Positions 1-12,459 of a stretch of DNA of 39,138 nt are shown in pieces; the stretch's first letter is position 1, and every line of letters starts with the position of its first letter. The stretch spans positions 54,133,996-54,173,133 of the forward strand of contig JBOZIK010000001.1 of NCBI GenBank assembly GCA_051453625.1, given 5' to 3'. The notes under the pieces are model-generated. The model was not told where the DNA came from. It did no database searches and saw nothing but the letters and a program-made list of their open reading frames with translations. This DNA comes from Welwitschia mirabilis (lineage: Eukaryota; Gnetophyta; Gnetopsida; Welwitschiales). The translations under genes were made by a program, and so were the position numbers.

Positions 1-519
1 GGTATCTAAACCACCATACAACATAATTTCCTTAAAATGCCTATAGGTAGGAGGTAAAGAGACAATTAACAACACAGTCTTATCTTCATCTTCAATATGC
101 ATATCAAAATTTTCTAGATCCATTAGAATTGAATTAAACTTATTGAGATGTGCTTGAACAGGAGTACTTTCAGACATGCGAATGGTGAACAAACGTTCCT
201 TGAGTCGAAGCTTGTTAGCAAGCCTTTTCGTCATGTACAACGCTTCCAATTTCAGCCATAGGCATGCAGCAGTGGTCTCACTGATGACCTCATGGAGAAC
301 CTCCTTGGATAAGTATAACTGGATGGCTGTCAAGGCCTTTTCGTTTAACTCATCCCATTGCTCATTGATCATGGTCTCTGGTTGTTTTGCTTTCCCATCC
401 AAGGCCTTCTTCAAGCCGTTTTGAGTGAGAACAGCCCTCATTTGAACACGCCATGTTGAAAAACTCAGTTTGCCATTGAATTTTTCAATGTCAAACTTCA
501 TCACGATGGCCATTAACAT
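1..519 (-). CDS. Ty1-copia Gag, N-terminal part, open at left edge
   Basis: The minus strand reads without a stop from an ATG at 519 (further in-frame ATGs at 513 and 501) to the window edge. The usual copia start is probably the ATG at 501, which opens MKFDIEKFNGKLSFSTWR. The protein shows the plant copia Gag (UBN2/DUF4219-type) pattern: an FNG..F..W segment near the start, a tryptophan-rich LW.KLE.LYM middle part, and an acidic LPPTYRHFKEIMLYGG stretch at the edge. Gag forms the virus-like particle that carries the element RNA. About 170 residues are visible; the zinc knuckle and pol would lie left of the window. The frame has no stops, unlike every other retroelement frame here, so the insertion is comparatively recent. 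Its LTR and primer site lie at 1991-2181. Family assignment is secure; activity cannot be judged. Confidence 0.9.
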   Translation of the reverse strand, partial: MLMAIVMKFDIEKFNGKLSFSTWRVQMRAVLTQNGLKKALDGKAKQPETMINEQWDELNEKALTAIQLYLSKEVLHEVISETTAACLWLKLEALYMTKRLANKLRLKERLFTIRMSESTPVQAHLNKFNSILMDLENFDMHIEDEDKTVLLIVSLPPTYRHFKEIMLYGGLDT

Positions 520-1990
520 AAAGGAGTTGAAAAACACAACTCTTGTGGATAGAAAGGAAGTCCAAAGAATTATGGGATTAGTATAATAATCCCTAAGGCA
601 ACCAGTATAAAAACAAAAAAAAGGACATAAGACTTAATAGGTTTTACAAAAAAACTAGCCCATCTTGAAATGACAAATATTGTGTTTAAAGTGGATAAAC
701 ACAATATTAAAACTAGTTTTTTTTAATGAAAACAATTGCCCTTCAGAAAATAAATAATAAAAAGAAACCTTGTCAAATGTTAATATTCGGGCAAAAGAAA
801 TAAAAACTTTGCCAAATAATATAGTGGGTGGAAGCGCGCCAAAAAAAACTTTTGCGTAGCTGACATTGAGGCTGTGAAGAAGGTAGCAGGCAGGCAGAGG
901 GTCAGTCGCAGTTCGACGGCAGACAAAGGCGCGAGCACGGGCGATGCTAGCAGAGACGTTTAGGCAGTAGAGAAACGAAACTAGCGTAATCTTTGGTGGT
1001 ACCGTGGTGGAACAGCGCTGAATCGAAAGGAAGGGCCATCAAACGCGCACGCACAGAGGCGCAAGAGCAGGTCCTCTCATGCAGCTCAACTGGGCAGGAA
1101 GGGCACGGACATGCGGGAGGCATGTCAGAAGCGTGAACGAAGTGTGGACGAGCAGCAGATAGGCGAGGACGGGTGGCAAACACAAGCGACGCACAACAGC
1201 GCAAGCACGGGGCACAGCAGCATACGAGGAGGGGCAGTGGTGCAAGCCCGAGAGCACCGACAATAGCAGGTGCGGTATAGGAAAAACACCTAGTGCTGCA
1301 GTGAATTGAAGGATAATAGCTGCAATAGATCGCAGAGAAGAGCCGATGACTGCAAGAGAGAGACAAAAATGCTGGGCGTGGAAGACGCATTGACACCAAG
1401 CAGGGCATGAAGGACGGCAGACACGAGCAGGACGAGCAGTAGTCCAAAAGCAGAACACGTCAGTTAAAGCGCAGGCAAAACAAAAAAATGCCAGACGTTG
1501 AAGAGAATACACAGGCGTAGATTGAAGGAGGTTGAGTGAAGATGACATGAATAGCGCGTAGGAGGAGCTGAGGATGTGGACGACGCGCAAGAACGGCGGA
1601 GCAAGGAGGCACACAGAGTGGATGGCGACCTGGTGGCGGCATGCTGGATGTGCACAGTTCTAGAGGGAAACGCAATAGAGCTGATGCGAACGCCAGTTGG
1701 AAACGCAGAGGAGGTGCACGGTTCGGGCCAGGTGCAGGTGTAAGTAGAGGTATTGGAGATGGCAGGCAGAGACCCAATAAGAAGACGTCAAAATATGACA
1801 GCGAACTGCCAGGGAGAGAACACACAGGCACAAGGTGCTCAGGCGAGAAGAACGACACGCAAAACAGGCGGAGAACAGCATTCAGGAAGCGCAGCACTAA
1901 CAGCACTTCACATAAAAACGCCGTAGAGCACGTAGGATTTACGAGTTGCATGGCAGAGGTGACAGAGAACATATGGAGTGAAGAATGATC
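520..1990 (-). other. Long pyrimidine-rich leader of the copia element
   Basis: About 1.47 kb separates the primer site (1991-2002) from the gag start. Read on the minus strand, the part at 840-1980 is rich in C and T, poor in A, and full of CpG, unlike the AT-rich DNA around it. Open frames of 166, 191 and 240 codons occur here in several minus frames. They are Leu/Cys/Pro/Ser-rich, overlap one another and match no family I know, so they look like by-products of the base composition. The segment nearest gag (520-830) is AT-rich. Leaders of copia elements are usually much shorter. This one may carry packaging or translation signals, or captured host DNA; the sequence does not decide between these. 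Confidence 0.7.
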
Positions 1991-2002
1991 ACTCTGATAC
2001 CA
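1991..2002 (-). promoter_or_regulatory. Primer binding site (tRNA-iMet type)
   Basis: The minus strand reads TGGTATCAGAGT two bases after the LTR end. This matches the standard plant primer site TGGTATCAGAGC, complementary to the 3' end of initiator tRNA-Met, except for the last base. It primes minus-strand DNA synthesis and fixes the orientation of the element. Confidence 0.93.
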
Positions 2003-2004
2003 CT

Positions 2005-2181
2005 TGTAGAACCAGGCGTTGACGATGTGATCATGAAAACACTGCCACCAAGCAAATACGCAAGGCAGCCTTTTATAGATGAAGAGCGTCACAAAACTTG
2101 GCATAATACTGTGGGCGGTTAAAGGTTGGCACCGCCCTTTGGTATTTGGATGTGTGCCCAATATGAGCCACACACTCAACA
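2005..2181 (-). mobile_element. 5' LTR of Ty1-copia element
   Basis: A 177-bp LTR on the minus strand starts TGTTGAGTGTGTGGCTCATA and ends in TTCTACA next to the primer site. Both TG and CA ends are present. A TATA box (CTATAAAAGG, 2069-2078) lies in the expected place, and a GGGCGGT/ACCGCCC inverted repeat lies just upstream of it (2113-2137). The LTR is short for a copia element. The bases at its outer end are a T run (2182-2186), so a target duplication cannot be tested without the other end of the element. Confidence 0.88.
2069..2078 (-). promoter_or_regulatory. LTR TATA box
   Basis: CTATAAAAGG on the minus strand sits inside the 177-bp LTR, about 60 bp before its 3' end. This is a canonical plant TATA element and should set the start of the genomic RNA near 2040. 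Confidence 0.8.
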
Positions 2182-5100
2182 TTTTTAAATTACTTGTTTG
2201 TTAGTACTTTCTATGAAAAAAAGGGGAAAAATATGGATGGTAATGAAAATATGCTATTATAAAAATATGGAGACAAAATCCATCGAATATGTTGGGAGAA
2301 TGACTTTTGCCCATCAACCTATATAGGTTGGTGTGGACATTCCAAATCCTTGTAAAGACATGCATGGTTGTCATCTATTAGCATAGTACAACCACTAGAA
2401 ATACCTTTGTCTACATGCAAAGATTTTAATCCTTTTTGCCATAATTATCTTCTTCATTATCTCTTGCTCCCTCTATATCACATATTGCTTAATTTCATAA
2501 TAGCTCTTTGTATCGCTCACTATGACAATAGTGTTTTCTTCTCCTTTAGGCAAGTCACCTTGACAAGGCTTAGCTTCAGTATTAATTATCAAATAGAAAA
2601 GCAAACCAAAGAATAAAATAGTAAGAAGACACAAATATTCAACAAGGTTTAGCCCCTTTAAAGCCTATGTCCTTAAGATAGCAATGTGGAGCTCTATTAT
2701 TATCTAGTTACAAACAAAGGCTAACGCAAGTATCAAGCTTCAATTCAAAGGTTTCAAGCTAAATGACCATAACTAAACTACAAAATGCTCTTCTGGTGAC
2801 ATCATACCTTTTAAAACACTAGAATGAAGATAACATTAAAATATACTCTTACAAAGATCTAAAAGTTAATTTGGCTCCATATAATTTCTGAAGTAAATGA
2901 AAGAAATTGGAAGTGTAAGAGAACGATTGGTTGAATTACTAGCCTCCATAACACATATAAGTGTGTTAAGATCCATAGGAATTAGGTGGTTATATGTCTT
3001 GAAGATACCTCTACTCTAGAGAAAAAAAAGATACAATTATTTCTCATACTCTCCTATGTATGTGTCAATTTTATTTTAAATAAGATATGCAAGAGGAAAC
3101 ACACATTGGCCATTTAACAATTATCATTAAAAATCTAGTTAAAAGTTTATCATACTAAGAATGCCAAACACATATTTGACTAGTAATGATCTAGTGAATA
3201 GGCTTTAATCCAATTTTTTAAAAAAATGTTCCATAAGTCATTTTTATGTCTATTATTTTGCCCATTTCATGCATCTTTAGCCATAATGCCTAATAGTAAG
3301 CAATTTATTTGAGTTCATCCTAGTCAATTGTGTTTTGTTATTTGTTTTTTGTCTTATTAGCTTTTGGTTGCTTCTCTTAATTGTCTTTGTTGTCAGGATA
3401 CTTTTCCTTTAATAATTATTTAGCATATGAGGATTTCTCTTTAAATATCATTGTACTCGTTCATAACATAATGCTGATGTCACTTTTGATATCCATTTTT
3501 ATAACATTGTGAGTTAATGTAGCAAGAGTTATTTTCATTTTTTCAATTAGAATTCAATCAAAAATTCATTGATATCCTAGATTTCCTCTAATTGTGAAAG
3601 TTAACATTGTCAGAGTAATGTTCTTTGTTCTCATTTAAAAGTTAAACAAAAAGACATTCCTATAACTTTCTTTAACTTTAATTTTTGTTCATTAATAAAT
3701 TTATCAAGAAACACCTATATTCCTCTATTTTCTTTGTTTTTAGATAGATGTCTTTAAACCTAATGCTTAAAACTCTTCTTTTGCTAGAAGGAATTTTTTG
3801 CTTCATATAAAAAATACTTACAATACATATTTTATAATCTAAAATTTTAGTTCTATATTTTATAACATGAAAATTTAGGTACCACTTTTTGTGCCAAAGC
3901 TATCTGCCATTCTACTTTTTTTTTTTTTTTTAAAGCTAGCCCTTTTTTTTTGTGAATTAGTTTAAGATTGGCAATGATTTTAAAAAAAATGAAGTTGAAC
4001 ATTTTACTTAATGAAATGTGAAGTGGTTATGTTCTTTGATTGTATAATTTGTTGATTACTAGATAGATGAACAAATGACTAGATTTTAGTAAGAACTTAA
4101 ATTCCTAATACAACACATGAAAAGAGTTGTAAAGAAAGTGATTCTTCAAAGGTATGTAAAACTTTTCACTTCCCAAGGAAAGCAAGAACTTATAAATGAT
4201 GTTTAAATGATTTTTGTACAATGTACTAATGTAGAATTGAATAATTAGAACTTATCATTAAGGAAATTTTGAAAATCAATAAGAAACGTACTTGAGTGTT
4301 CATGCTTTACACTAAAATTCATGGACCATTGTTTAGATGAACATATCCTATATGAACTTCACGTTAAGTTAGAAGAGCTTTCACCTGTTTGTCTATACAA
4401 ATTTAAACATATCAAACTAAGTAAACTTAATCATTAAACTAAGTAAACCTAATGATGAAGTTGATAAACATGATTCAAAATATGATTTTCATACATGTAT
4501 CCTAAAGTTGTTAATCTAACAGATGCCTTTTGAAATGGAAAAATTGGAATTGTTAGTCATGTCAAGTAAAACAATTGAAGTAATCTTTTCAAAGGAAAAT
4601 AAACTAAAGAAAAAACCCGTCTCACACATAGTATTATTGTTTATAGAGAACAGGAAGCACACATCAAAATGCCAAACATACAAAATAAAATTTTTATGTT
4701 AACATAACTCTATTCTATGAAAAAGCTCTAGTTAACAAATTCCAAAAAGATATGAATGTCATGACAATACTTGCTAAATTTTATGAAGTTTAAAAAGCCT
4801 ATACCTAAGTTTGAAGGCAGGTAGTGAAAGATATAAAAGTATCTTGCCTAAGTTGAGCAACTTGAAGCTTAAGCAACACAACAAAGTAAAAAACGTTTAT
4901 TGGATTTTATTATTTTTTAATCCCTAAATATTATACAATAAAAGCTACCTTCTTATGTGGCTAGCCAAGTTTATATCAACAATAAAAATATCAATACATG
5001 CATTGAAGACTATTCTAAAGAGAAAAGCATAGATATTGATCTATAACAATTAAAAAACAAAATAAGTTAAACAAAAATAACAAAATATCTATTGTAGTAG

Positions 5101-5929
5101 AAATGCTAGTTAAGAGTTGTTAGGAGGTTGAACTTGAAACTTCTAATGACTGTATCTTCCCCTTAAAAGCATAGTCATCACAATCACACTATGACTTGCT
5201 AAGTAGAAGATGAATGCCTCACCAGTTAAGTGACTAACTGATTGTCGAAACCCTAAATACTAATCAATAGTACTAAATAATAAAACAATAATAGCTTGGA
5301 ATTTAAGACAATAAAGAACATAGAAATGAAAGTATACAAAAGGCCAAGCTACACGTTTGTCTCTATTTAGGTCGCTTATGAAAATGGTAAAAGGGAGACA
5401 TCAATAACCAAACGTCAAAAATCTAGATAATTAATGCCACTTTATCATCAAGTATCTACAACTTAATGCTCTAAGGGTTGAGTATAAGAAATGAAAATAA
5501 TACCAAATGAAGTTACAAATCACCTTAAAACCCTATTTGAACTCTGTTGATCCTCCTGATCATTTGTGTATTAGTATCCTCTATGAAGCTTTGGATAATA
5601 TCTTTGATATAAAACATGAGACTTTAGACGATATCTTTGATGTGAAGAATATCCTGTCCACTACATTGGCTATTTAAGCCCAAAGGAAATTTAGTGTTAA
5701 AATTTCCACATATTTCTCAGTAACTAGATCATCATAAATATTTTAAAGATTAAATTTCCGGGACCTTAAATTCTATGGATCCTATGATCTTGTCTTAGTT
5801 TTTGTGGACTTTTAGTTCTAGCTTAAAGCTTTCTTTACCCAATCCTTCCTCAAAGTCAAGGAACAATCTTAATGAAAAAAGTAAACTAGGGGTTAGTGTA
5901 GGTAACTTTAGATGTATAATCCTATTTTC
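2182..5929. other. AT-rich interval without recognised genes
   Basis: No frame, RNA gene or terminal repeat was recognised. The DNA is strongly AT-rich with very few CpG and many homopolymer runs (for example a T run near 3917-3931). A 33-bp two-copy repeat lies at 5591-5656. It is probably very old mobile-element DNA, but nothing in it identifies a family. Confidence 0.6.
5591..5656. repeat. 33-bp two-copy tandem repeat
   Basis: Two adjacent copies (5591-5623 and 5624-5656) share the core ATATCTTTGAT with scattered differences. Confidence 0.55.
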
Positions 5930-6399
5930 ATTTTTTTTCTTTTTTTAAAATACTATTTGTTACCATTCATACAGACACCCAGGATTTAAATGTCCCTTTA
6001 GATGAAGGGGGTCAAACTTCTTGTGATCAAAACTCTCCTCCATCTTCATTGATTATGATGAATGACAATTCATTCTCTTCATCCACATAGAATGGCTCTA
6101 AAGGATTTGTGTCACCTAATTTTGCAAGTGACAAGACATGTATCGCTATTATTTTTTTCTTCCTCAAAATGTTTTTTAGAAATAATTTTCTAAATACTTT
6201 TAATATAAAATTTTCTTGCAAGTTCTTAGATTTTTGCCACAAATTGCGTCATTTGCATTACAAGTCCAAACTACATTTTCCAAGCATGGTTGTACTATAG
6301 AGTATGCATGACATAATGCTTGGAATTTTTTTCTTATGGAATGCTCTAATAAATCAACTATTGGGAGTCCTTTAAATTTATGCATTTTTCATCAATGTC

Positions 6400-7232
6400 A
6401 TAGTATTATGATTTCTTAACCATGGAAATTTAATGTTAATGGTAATTCTAAGAAGTTTAATAAGGTTTCATGCTTATGGAATTACTTGATTTGCCCCTTA
6501 CTTTTACAAAAGTTGAGCATGAGATTATTTGCCTCCCTGGCAAAATTCTGTAAAAAAGGTACTCAATATTTTGTAAATGGATCAACCACTAATGTCTTAT
6601 GAAAATGAAAGTCACAAATCACAACAACATTTTTCAACTGAAAATGAGTAGTGAATTTTTTTAATTAGCTAATTATCTACTATAATTTCTCCAAATCCTA
6701 TTATTCTTGTCATCACTAAAAGCGAATGTGTTTATGTTGTCTTGCTCTTAAAAGGAAACTATAGAGTAAAGCTTAGAACAAAAGGAACTTGCAATAGTTA
6801 CTTCACAAACTTTGCTTTTGGTTCTTTTTATTTTAATAAGAAATAGCCAATCTCTTTGGGTTCTCCAACAAAGTTATCTTTGGAGGGAACAAATAGTCAA
6901 CAACCATGTCCAAAGAATCTACTTAAATATACCAAACCATCACAACCTCAAGTGGATTAAGATGGTTTTCAAATAATTCACAATAAGAGAAGGAAACATT
7001 TGAGACCTCCTTTAAACAATCAGAAGGTCACAACAAGGCATTCTTTTAGCTTTAAATCAACAGCAAATGAATCTTACATCCAAACTACTTCAGCCATGTT
7101 ATAAGCTAGCCTTTCAACTACAAATTCAAAAAATCCATTTGCAGTTCTTTCAGGTTCAATGGAAATTGGTGTAATGAATAGTATTATGGATCTCTTTCAA
7201 CCCTCAAATGAGAGTAATCCATACCAATTTTC
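6400..7232 (+). pseudogene. LINE 1, ORF1 relic
   Basis: This stretch lies directly before a LINE ORF2. It keeps short pieces typical of plant L1 ORF1: an LDLPLTF..VEHEI segment near 6470-6530, like the DUF4283 domain (W.RL.DLPL.FW), and DGFQIIHNKRRKH at about 6970-7010, the kind of basic tail found at the end of these proteins. Frames change and many stops intervene. ORF1 proteins bind element RNA. The start of the LINE is not defined; it may lie near 5930. The zinc knuckle was not found in this copy. Confidence 0.55.
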
Positions 7233-10020
7233 ATGAATATTACTTCATGGAATGTGTATGGTCTTATGGATAGACTATGTAGGAAGCACAACACTATGGC
7301 TATTTTGGCATTGTGCTAGAATCATGACTTTATTATTTTTTTCCTTCTTTTTTCCTTTGTTCTTTTTTTATTTTTTTCCTTGTTCTGTTTTCCCTCCAAA
7401 GAGTTAAAATTTGTAATGTTACTATGGAAATGGTTTCTAATAGTTTTATTAGAATAAGTCATGTTGTTACCATAAGTCATCTTGATGGATGTGGGGGCTC
7501 TTCAATTATTTTTCATCCTAGATGAAAACTGCACATTTAGACTATTAGTTGAAACTCTCAACATAGAGTCATCTAGATGGTTTTCAAATCTTTCTTTGGT
7601 TTATTTGAAGTATGCTCCATATACACTCCTAATCACTCTAGTAAAAAAGCTCAATTCACAAATCCCTTGAATTTTTTAAAGGTATTTTAATAATATTAAA
7701 TAATGTTTAGAAAACTTTGGAGGACTCTTCTAGTCTATTAGTGATCCTGAGCTGGGAGATGGCCATTCTTTAAAGAATAATTTTATTTAACAAATGCTAT
7801 TAATCATATTGGTTACTTCCCTATCTCATCGTATATTTGGAGTAATCATCAATCTAGGTCTGAAGCTATTCATAATCATTTTGGTTACTTCTATTATGCT
7901 TCAATTTCTTTTTAAAGGCTTATTGATTTATCTAGAGTCCATAAATCTACCATTCTCTTATGTCATAAACTAATTCAATTTGAAATTGATTCATCTTGCA
8001 ACAATGCCAAAAACAAGAAGTACCTCTTTTACTGAAATTCATGTATTTTTATAGAACCGAGTAGATAAGATATTCTTTTCACAACTTGGAACATAGAACC
8101 TTAATCCACATACTCCTCGAGATGGATATCCTAGTGAAAATGTGTTATATTTCATGTTCATTATTATGCTAGATATGCATGCAAACAAGTGGCTAATCTT
8201 TAACAAGACAAATATTATAGGTTGACTTCACTTATCAAGTAGCTTAATCAAGCTAAGTAAAGACCAAAGAGATTCAACATGAAGGGAAGATTTACTATAC
8301 CATCAAGCAGTGTAGTGGCATGCGTATAGAAAGCATACACAACGGAAGACCCTATGGTCCTAAAAGTGCTCTTATGGAAAATAGATGGTATTAACTAAAT
8401 ATTAAAGATGCAACAACGTTTGCTTGGTTTTGAAGTCATTAGTGACCTTGACTAGAGTTTTCTAGAATAAGCCAAAACATTTGAACGAGTTTTCAAAGTT
8501 AAATCATTTTACTATGATAGGTTTGTGGAAAGTAGTTCTATTATTTAGATTAGTTAGGATCATTTAATTACATGAGGAACTTATTACTTTACAAGAGCTT
8601 TAAGAAGCCTGCTTTTATATGACTAATGGAAATGCACTTGGTGAGGATGATTTACTTATTGAAGCCTTTAAATGGCAGTGGAGATCATTACTAGTGATCA
8701 TTTCAATGTTATTCAGTTATCCATTAATCTTAAAGCTTTAGGACCAAATATTAACAAAGGCATTTTAAGGCTTTTTCCTTAGGAGACCCTAGACTGGTTA
8801 CAAATTAAAGACTAGTCACTTTATTAAATGTATCTTGTAAAATTTTGCCTAAGTGTCTAACCAATTGTTTGCCAAATAATAATAATAATAATAATAATTC
8901 TGATATTATTTTTAAAGAACAATATGGTTTTGTCTCAAGGAAATATATTTTGAATGATGTGGTACCTACTTGGAAAGGATTCTATGGGGTAGTTAATACC
9001 AATTAAGATATAGCTTTTTATTAAGTTTGATAATGCCAAAGACTATGATAAGATACAATTGAAGTTCCTTAATAAGATTCTAAGAGTTCTAGGTTTTGGC
9101 CCTCACTTTATCAGAATGATGAAATGTCTCTTCTATGATGCTCATGCTTGCAGAGCCACAGACACTAGTATGTCTCCATCTTATTGTATCCAACCTTTTA
9201 TTTACCAGGGTTATCCTTTAGCTTCCTTTCTATTTATTATCGCATTATACTTTTTGTGTCACACTCTTAAGAAGAACGAAGATGATGGTCTTATTCAAGG
9301 TATTTAGATTCAATAGAACTAGAATCAACTTATTAACATGCACTTTATAGATGATTCTCTTTTCTTCATTAAGAATCAACCAAATTTTATTTAATAGATT
9401 GGTGTTTAGGCTTTAAGAATACTATATTCTTTGAATGTCTAGCATTGGTTAACATAAATCTTTAGCTTTTTTTGCAAAAACCAAAACTCAATCTAACTTT
9501 TTTAGAAAAAGTGAGAAAACCTCATCTAAAAATGATATGTTCAAAGTTTTAAAGATACATTTTTATTTTGGAGATATAAGTTCCAATATTTAGGTTAAGA
9601 CCATTAACAAAACTTATAAAAAGGTTGATAAGTGGATATAAGAAAGTTTTTAGTTTACAAGAACATAACAAGCATAACTCATGTGTATTATTCTTCTAAT
9701 TGATGTCCTTGTAGACCTTATTATCAAAAGCTTGAAGCGATTATTTAGAATTTTATGTGATCAATTGATATCAGTTGTAAAGGATTTAGTAAAGTATCTT
9801 AGCAATATTTTTATTTTCCTAAACAAAATAGTGGTTTGTGACTATTAATACCTATAACTAGGATTAAACTATGTGTCCAAAAGGAATTATTAACATCTTT
9901 AATACTACTAAACCTATCTTTAGCTATTAATTAAACATGTTAAATTATGATATTAGACAAGGTAGTCATCCTACTAATTGGATTTTATCTCTAGACTTTG
10001 TTAAAATTTCTAAAATGCAT
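7233..10020 (+). pseudogene. LINE 1, ORF2 relic (endonuclease and reverse transcriptase)
   Basis: The ATG at 7233 opens MNITSWNVYGL, the standard start of a plant L1 ORF2 apurinic-type endonuclease (SWNVRGL). An IWSNHQSRSE piece near 7830 is the endonuclease C-terminal motif. The reverse transcriptase is best kept at 8920-9360: EQYGFV..., motif A with DNAKDYDK (9029-9060), GFGPHFIRMMKCLFY, motif B QGYPLASFLFIIAL (about 9207-9248) and the catalytic box FIDD (9344-9355), where the family norm is FADD. All three catalytic aspartates are still encoded. A KVDKW piece (about 9625) and PKQNSGL (about 9823) follow the usual L1 order. Stops and frameshifts are frequent, so no enzyme can be made. No poly-A tail or target duplication was found, so the 3' limit is approximate. 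Confidence 0.85.
8875..8898. repeat. (AAT)8 microsatellite
   Basis: Eight perfect AAT units lie inside the LINE 1 reverse transcriptase, between the LPNCL..N-like and EQYGFV segments. It probably arose by slippage after the element decayed. Confidence 0.85.
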
Positions 10021-10079
10021 GTTGTCTAGATCATATGGAGGGCTTTCAAAAATACTTATCAAAAAGATGCAAGAATGGA

Positions 10080-11480
10080 AGAACTATTACTAGCATTATG
10101 ATAATTAACAATAAGAGTACAGGCAATGAAGACCTATTAGTGATGAAAAATTCATCTTACAAAATATCATAGTGATGAAAAAGAGCGATTATCAATAGCA
10201 TAGAATACATTTAACAACATCAAAGAGAAAGACAAGTTATTTTTGTAAGCAATCTTAACAACTAGGGAGAAAGATGCATTTCAATCTTACTAGTTTTAAT
10301 TCAAGTTTAAATCCAGATGCTTTGACTTTTCAGATTTAAGATATGAAAAATTATTTCAAATTAGAGAATGGATTTGAGGTGAAAAAAGGTTAAGTTGGCT
10401 GAAACAAACTTAAAGGGCCTAGATGAAGAAAAGCTTATGAAAGCATTTTTTTCTACTAACCGCCATGCTATCTACTAAATATTGTAGAATTTGCAATAAG
10501 AAGAAAAGACAATCCAATAATATGCAAATAAGTTCGATCTAACTAATTTGAAGAAATAGAGAAATAGATCATTGGATTCATTAGAGAATTATAGATCACT
10601 ATTCAAGATAATTTTATAATGATCAATCTAATATTAATGGAGGAAGCATACTAATTTGCCCTAAGATATAGAAAAAAATTTAAAGCGAAGAACTTTGCAA
10701 AAGGATAGTTAGAGAAGAGGACACTAGGAAAGACATGGTACTAGACAATGCCAAGAAGGAAGTACCAATGGGTATGTTGCTAAAGAAAAATAAGCACATC
10801 AATTCCTCTAAGATGCATAGATGATTATTTAAACATGGTAAAGGACAAATGTTAAGAAGATTTCTAGGCAACTACTTTCATTACAATGCTTCAAGACATA
10901 AGGCATTAAAGAGTGCTACATAACAAACACGGTTTTTAACCATATTAGAGAGTTAAAATTCTACTAGTAAAGAAAAAATATCCTCTTTTCTTACATAAGA
11001 AAAAATAATGATCTTATGATCTATGAAGATAAAGAATATGAAGGATCCTGATAAGTGAGAGTGTCTTTTTTTAATGCGTTGTTAGATTGGTAATAGAGTT
11101 AGAACCATCATCATGAATTTTTGTGGTCAAGAAAATGTTATTATAGAGACTATAATAAAGAAATTAAAATTTATCAACAAAAAGAAGTTAAAATTTGTTA
11201 ACAAAGAAACACCCCAAGACTTATGGAATGTTAGGATTATAAAGGGATCATTACGTAAAGCGTTTAAGAGTAGGCTAAAGTAAACTTAAATATTAGACCA
11301 TATAAGATATATCTAATACGTGTTATGTTATTGATGGATGCTTTTCATGTCTTGCTTGAAATACCTTGGTAGTAAAACTGTAAAACAATCCATGTTGGTA
11401 AGAGTACTATCATACGTGTACACTATCATAGAAGAAAGTTATGATTGTTACCTTTAATAAAGAACATAGATGATATAACA
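10080..11480 (+). pseudogene. Faint Ty3-gypsy gag-protease relic
   Basis: No open frame survives, but fragments in consistent order suggest a chromovirus-type gag and aspartic protease. NVIIETIIKKLKF near 11130-11170 resembles the TNV...LVEKL segment after the protease active site, and MDAFHVLLEIPW...KTIH near 11333-11400 resembles the conserved DA.H.LLGRPW...H.G segment at the end of the protease. The active-site aspartate is not recognisable. The gag portion (10250-10700) rests only on composition and position. This is an inference from weak similarity and could be wrong for the 5' half. Confidence 0.4.
11158..11205. repeat. 24-bp two-copy tandem duplication
   Basis: Two adjacent 24-bp units (11158-11181, 11182-11205) differ at three positions, all transitions. 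The length is a multiple of three, so the repeat would add eight codons to the protease-like frame it sits in. Confidence 0.8.
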
Positions 11481-11499
11481 AATAAAAAAGTATGTTACA

Positions 11500-12300
11500 T
11501 CAAAAGGAAACTATGTAGGAAGTAGGTAATAGACAATCAACATTAGGTCCAAAACATCATCATTTATGAATAGAAAGAAAGAATTTATGATTTGAAGAAG
11601 CTGTAGGAGCAGAGATTCATAACCAAAGGCAACATTCATCATAGCTAGGGAGATAGTAATGTTAATGGTGTATTCTCAACACACCGTCTATTTGGGATTT
11701 AGGCAAAAGCAGGTTGCAGTAAGAAGCAGAGCAGAGTTCGAGCAGAGTGATGAAGAACCAAGTAAATCTAAGAAAGATAAGAACTATTGGATATGGGTAG
11801 AATTCTATTGTAAAGGCAAATGTTAAGAGCATCCTCAATTCATCACACATTTGAGTTCTAGGATTCCTTGATGATGTAAATGTTGCAAAAACCCAAAAGG
11901 GCATAGTAGTAATGCTAAAACCTCACATTGGTTTTTCTACCCCTTAGGAAAGGCCTTTTACTAATGATTCATCCCCCCTGAAAATCCAAAAGAATGATCT
12001 TAAGTGGATTTGAGGCATTCAAATTAGCAGAAGATTTTACATAATAGCAAATAGTAGGAGGCAAGCTTCAGCTTTTTAGCTATAGCTCACAAGTTTCAAG
12101 TTGTAAGAGTTGAGGTTTCTTGAAGAGGGTTAAATTCATGACAGCTGAATCTATAAGTGGTCCCAAAACCATGCAAATTTCTTAAGGCCTAATTTATACT
12201 TTAGATTTTAGTGAGAGGGCTTGGTCATTAGGGCAAAAGGGCCAAAAAATTATTTCAAGCACCTTAAGGCTTACTTTAAGAACAACCTAATTGTAAAGTT
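11500..12300. other. Unassigned interval between gypsy relic and LINE 2
   Basis: No gene or terminal repeat was recognised. Composition is AT-rich, with somewhat more G near 11690-11760. It may include the 3' end of the gypsy relic and the start of LINE 2. Confidence 0.5.
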
Positions 12301-12459
12301 TCAATCATCAAAAGGTTTTTTTCCTTCATTAAGAAAGCAAAACTCTAGTGTAATTAGAAGTTTCTAACTAAATGCAAGGTAATCTCACTCTATGATAGAA
12401 TTTTTCATTTTATTTTTAAAAAAGAAAACAATATGCACAAGGTGCTCTTAGGAGGACCC

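Noticed and set aside
176-424. 82-codon plus frame
   Set aside because: Complementary shadow of the copia gag frame.
947-1614. 166- and 191-codon minus frames
   Set aside because: They overlap in different frames within the A-poor leader, where stops are rare by composition; Cys/Leu/Pro/Ser-rich with no recognisable motif.
1641-1988. 115-codon plus frame
   Set aside because: It is antisense to the copia leader and has no recognisable features.
1460-2182. 240-codon minus frame
   Set aside because: It begins at the LTR edge, crosses the LTR and primer site and continues into the leader. It has no family features and overlaps other frames.
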